Shown: in pieces, positions 15,783 through 19,313 of the stretch | How the letters are laid out: each line of letters opens with the position of its first letter | Numbering within the stretch: the stretch's first letter is position 1 | From: Cyclobacteriaceae bacterium | GTDB lineage: Bacteria; Bacteroidota; Bacteroidia; Cytophagales; Cyclobacteriaceae | Reading direction: 5' to 3' | Length of the DNA: 19,313 nt | NCBI GenBank assembly: GCA_025455225.1 | Contig: JALOMY010000014.1 | Span: forward strand, 1 to 19,313 | Program-made: the position numbers and the translations under genes | The notes under the pieces: model-generated | Seen by the model: only the letters and a program-made list of their open reading frames with translations | Database searches by the model: none | What the model was told of the DNA's origin: nothing

Positions 15783-16436
15783 TCAACGGTTTGGTTTCAG
15801 GTCGGGTGAAATTTTGAAGTCGGCTTCGGTATGATTTCGGATATCGTTAAGGGAATATCCCGGCATGATTTCTTCTAATAGCAACTGATCGCTGATCGAG
15901 AATACCGCCATCTCCGTGATAATTTTTTTTACGCACCGGTACGTTGTAACAGGAAGTGTACAGGAGGTTACAATTTTTGGTCTTCCGTCTTTTTCACAAT
16001 GTGTCATTAACGCAATCAGGTTTTTGGCGCCATAAGCAAGTTCCATGGCTCCTCCAACACCGGGTACCCGTTTACCGGGAACGATCCAATTGGCAAGGTC
16101 GCCCTGTTCACTTACCTGCAGGGCACCCAGAATGGAAACATCAATACATCCGCGCCTGATCATACCGAACGCTATGGCACTGTCGAAATAACTGCCACCC
16201 GGAAGTATAGTAACCGGGTAACCGGCAGCATTGCTTAAGTTGCCATCGGCATTTTCTAAAGGCGTTGGCCCCATGCCCAGTATTCCATTCTCAGCCTGAA
16301 AGAAAACCTGGATGGATGCATCCAGGTAATCGGGTACCAATGACGGTATGCCGATACCCAGATTCACAATCATTCCATTTTTTACTTCGCTGGCTGCGCG
16401 CTTCGCGATGATTTGTCGGGCATCTCCCATATCCAT
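15783..16436 (-). CDS. yodR: 3-oxoacid CoA-transferase family, subunit B (YodR-like)
   Basis: The catalytic subunit of a two-subunit family I CoA-transferase. It has 217 residues: IAKRAASEVKNGMIVNLGIG (10-29), then the active-site block QAENGILGMGP, where E49 is the glutamate that forms the CoA thioester. A Pro-Gly-rich stretch follows (GKRVPGVGGAMELAYGAKN). In this operon it would put CoA on 6-acetamido-3-oxohexanoate so that the chain can be cut by a thiolase. The start codon lies 55 bp inside the subunit A gene in another frame; the ATG at 16436 is preferred because the family's IAKRAA block begins soon after it. The overlap implies translational coupling and suits one-to-one assembly with subunit A. 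Confidence 0.9.
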   Translation of the reverse strand: MDMGDARQIIAKRAASEVKNGMIVNLGIGIPSLVPDYLDASIQVFFQAENGILGMGPTPLENADGNLSNAAGYPVTILPGGSYFDSAIAFGMIRRGCIDVSILGALQVSEQGDLANWIVPGKRVPGVGGAMELAYGAKNLIALMTHCEKDGRPKIVTSCTLPVTTYRCVKKIITEMAVFSISDQLLLEEIMPGYSLNDIRNHTEADFKISPDLKPNR

Positions 16437-17107
16437 TTCCAGTTGTAGCCCTTCGAGGGGACTATGTGTTTTACATAAATTCCGGGTACTATAATTTCTT
16501 CAGGATTGAGTTCACCCATCGGCACAATTTCTTCAGCTTCAACGATGGTGATTTTACTTGCCATCGCAACATAAGGATTGGTGTTGCGGGCGGTTTTATC
16601 AAATACCAGGTTACCAAACGTATCAGCCTTTTTAGCAAAGACCAGGCTCACATCCCCGGTAAGGGGCGATTCGTACATATACTCTTTGTCGCCAATTTTT
16701 ATGATGGGTTTATCATATTCGAGTTTTGTTCCTCTTCCGATTTCCGTCAGGAATCCGTTGAGACCAACTCCTCCCGACCGGATACGTTCCACTAAAATTC
16801 CTTGCGGAGAAAATTCTACGTTCAATTTTCCCTGGGTCATCAGTTCACCGGCAACCGGATTAGAACCGATATGCGAGGCGATCAGTGACTGAGCACGCTC
16901 AAGACAAATAAACTTGCCGATGCCGATCCATGGAAACCCTGCATCATTGCCGATCAGCTTTACTACTTTTACTCCGCTTTCAATCAGGCAATCAATTAAT
17001 CCGGGCGGTGTACCCACGCCACCGAACCCTCCAAAGAGTAACGTCATGCCATCGAAGAATAAAGACTTAATGGTTGGGTAATCAGTTACCTTGTTGAACA
17101 AACTCAT
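16382..17107 (-). CDS. yodS: 3-oxoacid CoA-transferase family, subunit A (YodS-like)
   Basis: The CoA-binding partner of the subunit encoded next to it. It has 241 residues with the subunit A glycine block LLFGGFGGVGTPPGLIDCL (23-41), then VKLIGNDAG, IASHIGSNPVAGELM, and GLNGFLTEIGRGT. Its ATG overlaps the stop of the aminotransferase gene as ATGA, and its 3' end overlaps the subunit B gene by 55 bp. The A-then-B order and the position between aminotransferase and deacylase match Bacillus subtilis yodT-yodS-yodR-yodQ. The acyl acceptor is inferred from the pathway, not shown by the sequence. Confidence 0.9.
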   Translation of the reverse strand: MSLFNKVTDYPTIKSLFFDGMTLLFGGFGGVGTPPGLIDCLIESGVKVVKLIGNDAGFPWIGIGKFICLERAQSLIASHIGSNPVAGELMTQGKLNVEFSPQGILVERIRSGGVGLNGFLTEIGRGTKLEYDKPIIKIGDKEYMYESPLTGDVSLVFAKKADTFGNLVFDKTARNTNPYVAMASKITIVEAEEIVPMGELNPEEIIVPGIYVKHIVPSKGYNWKWIWEMPDKSSRSAQPAK

Positions 17108-18369
17108 TGATTAATTTCGTTTAGCGATTGATCAAGTTTAGCGAGAAGTTCATCCGCTTCACTGCGGCTGATAATAAAAGGCGGAGAGACCAGAATTCCA
17201 TTTTCATCTTTTCCTTCAGGTCCGCCAACAGACGGATACACCAACAAACCATTCTGAAAACATCGCTCAATCAACTTTTGCTGAAAGCCTTTTCGGGCCG
17301 GATCGAATTCAACACCTAACATCAGGCCTTTTCCACGTACATGCTGAATAACCGGATAGTTTTCTTTCAATACATTCAATTGTTGTTTGATGTACTCTCC
17401 TTGCGTATTCACATTATCAAGGAGCTGCTCCTCTTCGATGATTTCCAATACCCGGTTAGCCGTTGCGCACGATAGCGGGTGCCCGCTGTAGGTATGGCCA
17501 CTCATAATTAATCCGCTGCCATTTTTGATGGGCTCAAGAATTTCATCCGTCATTAAGGTGGCTGCAATAGGGGCGTAACCAGCACCCAGGCTTTTACCTA
17601 TGGCTACAATGTCGGCCGTAGTATTCCAGTGTTCAATACCAAACCAGGTTCCGGTACGGCCCAGCCCGGTCATTACTTCATCCGTTATGAAAAGGATCTG
17701 GTAGTGTTCACAAACCTTTTTCATCTCCTGATAATAACCTGCTTGAGGTGTTAAAGCTGTTCCTGCTGCCCCAACGATGGGCTCGGCAACGAATGCTGCA
17801 ATATGGTTTGCCCCGATGGATTCAATAACCTGGACAAATTCTTCTGTAAGTTTTTCGAGGGTATCATTTTCCAAATCGGCTTTCAGGCGCGGGTACTTTT
17901 CGAGTGTTGATTCAAATCGCTGCCTGCGTAACGGATGACCGGAGAGTGAGAGGGCACCAACGGTAATGCCGTGATAGCTTTTCCAACGGGTAATGAATTG
18001 TTGCTTCGAGGGAAATCCTTTTTCCTGCCAATACTGAACAGCCGTCTTCATAGCGGTTTCAATAGCTTCGGTGCCGCTGTTTACAAAAAATGAATGTGCA
18101 TATATCCTTTCGGGCGAATGTTCAAACAATCGGGTAGCAAGTTGCTCAGCTTCTTCTGAACCAAACTGGGATCGATAGACAAACTGCAGCTTATCCAGTT
18201 GTTGTTTGATGTAAGGAATTAAGCGGGGATGCGAATGACCCAGTGAACAGGTTACAGCACCCGAAGAACCGTCAAGGTAGGCTTTACCATATTCGTCATA
18301 AATGTAGACACCATTAGCTGTGGTGGCTTTCGGATAGACCTTATTTAATAAGGGCTGAATGTTATGCAT
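17104..18369 (-). CDS. yodT: Class III PLP aminotransferase, YodT-like, first gene of the beta-lysine operon
   Basis: A fold-type I PLP enzyme related to omega-amino acid and acetylornithine aminotransferases. It has 421 residues from the ATG at 18369. Family blocks: VYIYDEYGKAYLDGSSGAVT (21-40), NSGTEAIETAMK (97-108), YHGITVGALSLSG (132-144), FITDEVMTGLGRTG (227-240; D230 contacts the pyridine nitrogen), AIGKSLGAGYAP (256-267; K259 forms the Schiff base). In this operon it would remove the 3-amino group of 6-acetamido-3-aminohexanoate to give the 3-oxo acid. A TTG at 18387 extends the frame, but that extension lies inside a terminator-like hairpin (18374-18402), so the ATG is chosen. It is clearly a different subfamily from the GabT at 7902. 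Confidence 0.9.
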   Translation of the reverse strand: MHNIQPLLNKVYPKATTANGVYIYDEYGKAYLDGSSGAVTCSLGHSHPRLIPYIKQQLDKLQFVYRSQFGSEEAEQLATRLFEHSPERIYAHSFFVNSGTEAIETAMKTAVQYWQEKGFPSKQQFITRWKSYHGITVGALSLSGHPLRRQRFESTLEKYPRLKADLENDTLEKLTEEFVQVIESIGANHIAAFVAEPIVGAAGTALTPQAGYYQEMKKVCEHYQILFITDEVMTGLGRTGTWFGIEHWNTTADIVAIGKSLGAGYAPIAATLMTDEILEPIKNGSGLIMSGHTYSGHPLSCATANRVLEIIEEEQLLDNVNTQGEYIKQQLNVLKENYPVIQHVRGKGLMLGVEFDPARKGFQQKLIERCFQNGLLVYPSVGGPEGKDENGILVSPPFIISRSEADELLAKLDQSLNEINQ

Positions 18370-18372
18370 ACC

Positions 18373-18402
18373 AAAAACCCGGATCAATTCAAGCCGGGTT
18401 TT
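18373..18402. terminator. Terminator-like hairpin abutting the yodT start
   Basis: AAAACCCGG (18374-18382) and CCGGGTTTT (18394-18402) form a perfect 9-bp stem over an 11-nt loop. Read toward yodT, the stem ends in a run of five T's (complement of 18373-18377) only 3 bp before the ATG. It may end transcripts arriving from norB, act as an attenuator of the operon, or control translation. Confidence 0.6.
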
Positions 18403-18607
18403 AAGTTTAGCGAATCATTTACAAAAGTCCATGATCGGCTGACAAAAAAGAAAATCTTCAGGTGGTTAACAGGAATATACGGCCTGGATATCTCAAATAA
18501 ACAGAGATGAAAATGATTATTAGCGATATTAATCGGTACAGAGCTCCGCAGCGTTGCCCCCATGCATATGTGCTGCGGAGTCTGTTACCTCATTACTTGT
18601 TGTGGAA
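18403..18607. other. Gene-free region between norB and the beta-lysine operon
   Basis: About 205 bp with no coding frame I can support. It should contain the promoter of the six-gene operon. I looked for the Bacteroidota TAnnTTTG type -7 element with a -33 TTTG and found no convincing pair. It does contain the long hairpin at 18538-18585. Confidence 0.5.
18538..18585. terminator. Long GC-rich hairpin after norB
   Basis: ACAGA plus CTCCGCAGC (18538-18542, 18544-18552) pairs with GCTGCGGAG plus TCTGT (18572-18580, 18581-18585): 14 base pairs with one bulged G at 18543 and a 19-nt loop that itself contains ATGCAT and CATATG. It lies 22 bp after the norB stop. No T-run follows on either strand, so it is either a processing/stabilising 3' hairpin or a Rho-type stop rather than a classic intrinsic terminator. 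Confidence 0.55.
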
Positions 18608-19313
18608 TCAGAATTCAGCCAATTCGGGCTTTTGTATTTGCTTATTGGATTCCGTATCGGTTCGCACCTGTTGATCTTTGAAATCAGGAACTGATTTTTC
18701 TGATTTCAGATTTTTAAAATTCTTAATAATAAACCAGGTTAAAGGGATTACACCGCCCAGCACGAAGATTGATCCCCCGACAATCCGTAACCAGGTCAGG
18801 CTTTGAAATGCAGTGCTTTCCATAAAGCGATTACTTCGGGCAAACCACAGCCCGTTTTCAACTACCGAGTTGAACTGAAGAATACCGGCTGGAAACAGAT
18901 CAAGTACAACCATTAGCAACAGTCCAACATTGATCGACCAGAATGCTCGTGTTACTAACTTTTTGTTCCAGACTTCCGGTTTGAATAATAATTGACAGCA
19001 GAATAGAATGCCGGCCAGAGAGAGGTTTCCATAAACACCCATTAAAGCGGCATGACCGTGATTAACCGTAAGGTAAGTACCGTGTTCATAATAGTTGGCT
19101 ATCGGCAGGTTGATGATGAAGCCCATAACACCTGCCCCCAGAAAGTTCCAGAAGTTAACTCCAATCAGAAACAGAAACACGCCCGGAAATCCAAAGTCAA
19201 CCTTTCCCTCTTTCCCATTTTCAAGTTGGCTCGGAAGCTTACTGAACCGCCATGCTTCCAGTGTTAATAAAATAAGGGGAACCACCTGGAGTGTGGAGAA
19301 TACAGAGCCAAGG
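18608..19313 (-). CDS. norB: Nitric oxide reductase large subunit, C-terminal part (5' end beyond the window)
   Basis: This membrane haem enzyme reduces 2 NO to N2O, probably taking electrons from quinol. The frame is open to the right edge (about 235 codons), so the GTG at 19285 is not the real start. NorB blocks seen: VFSTLQVVPLILLTLEAWRF at the truncated end, NFWNFLGAGVMGFIINLP, and YYEHGTYLTVNHGHAALMGVYG. In the last block the two histidines of NHGHA correspond to the haem b3 and low-spin haem ligands of the family. At least four membrane segments follow or surround these blocks. A soluble, charged tail of about 35 residues (from KNFKNLKSEK) ends the protein. Whether it is the single-chain qNor form cannot be confirmed without the N-terminus. 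It shares its strand with the beta-lysine operon but is separated from it by hairpins. Confidence 0.9.
   Translation of the reverse strand, partial: LGSVFSTLQVVPLILLTLEAWRFSKLPSQLENGKEGKVDFGFPGVFLFLIGVNFWNFLGAGVMGFIINLPIANYYEHGTYLTVNHGHAALMGVYGNLSLAGILFCCQLLFKPEVWNKKLVTRAFWSINVGLLLMVVLDLFPAGILQFNSVVENGLWFARSNRFMESTAFQSLTWLRIVGGSIFVLGGVIPLTWFIIKNFKNLKSEKSVPDFKDQQVRTDTESNKQIQKPELAEF

Noticed and set aside
18370..18387. Extended yodT start at TTG 18387
   Set aside because: The extra residues fall inside a terminator-like stem and precede the conserved N-terminal block; the ATG at 18369 fits better.
1..19313. CRISPR array, insertion sequence or other transposase gene
   Set aside because: No spaced direct-repeat array, transposase motif or terminal inverted repeats were seen; the only mobile signature is the tyrosine-integrase element.

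Overview
The window looks like a piece of a Bacteroidota chromosome (Cytophagales/Chitinophagales-like is my guess). The basis is an integrase with the Bacteroidota-type N-terminal arm domain, start codons with no visible Shine-Dalgarno sequence, and the style of the secreted proteins. It has two unlike parts.

Bases 1 to about 7,750 are the integrase-proximal end of an integrative element, with every gene on the minus strand and visibly A+T-rich DNA. From right to left: a tyrosine recombinase with a complete catalytic set, an unrecognised 297-residue protein, a small helix-turn-helix protein, an unrecognised 163-residue protein, a DUF5131 (phage Gp37/Gp68, three-Cys-motif) protein, a probable replication-initiator-like protein, then type I restriction-modification cargo: hsdM and an hsdS running off the left edge. 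The leaders are rich in symmetry: a tandem 11-bp motif in front of both int and the HTH gene, a palindrome in front of int, hairpins that bury two start codons, and a nested palindrome in front of the Rep-like gene. The far end of the element and hsdR are not in view.

Bases 7,561-7,901 hold no gene. They contain the int leader, probably the element/chromosome junction, a compound hairpin and a strong intrinsic terminator just before gabT.

Bases 7,902-19,313 are ordinary-looking chromosome. A six-gene minus-strand operon (18,369 to 11,135) has the same order as Bacillus subtilis yodT-S-R-Q-P: aminotransferase, two CoA-transferase subunits, M20 deacylase and beta-lysine N-acetyltransferase. 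It is followed 6 bp later by a secreted beta-propeller/PHP (CehA/McbA-like) hydrolase. With the nearby gabT these enzymes fit a beta-lysine catabolic route: beta-lysine, 6-acetamido-3-aminohexanoate, 6-acetamido-3-oxohexanoate, its CoA thioester, 4-acetamidobutyrate, 4-aminobutyrate, succinate semialdehyde. kamA (lysine 2,3-aminomutase) and a thiolase are not in the window. Also present are a P1-family (DmpA/BapA-like) peptidase, whose relatives can release N-terminal beta-amino acids, and an SGNH hydrolase, both with export signals. This raises the possibility that beta-lysine is freed outside the cytoplasm and then degraded. The right edge carries the C-terminal part of a quinol-type nitric oxide reductase.
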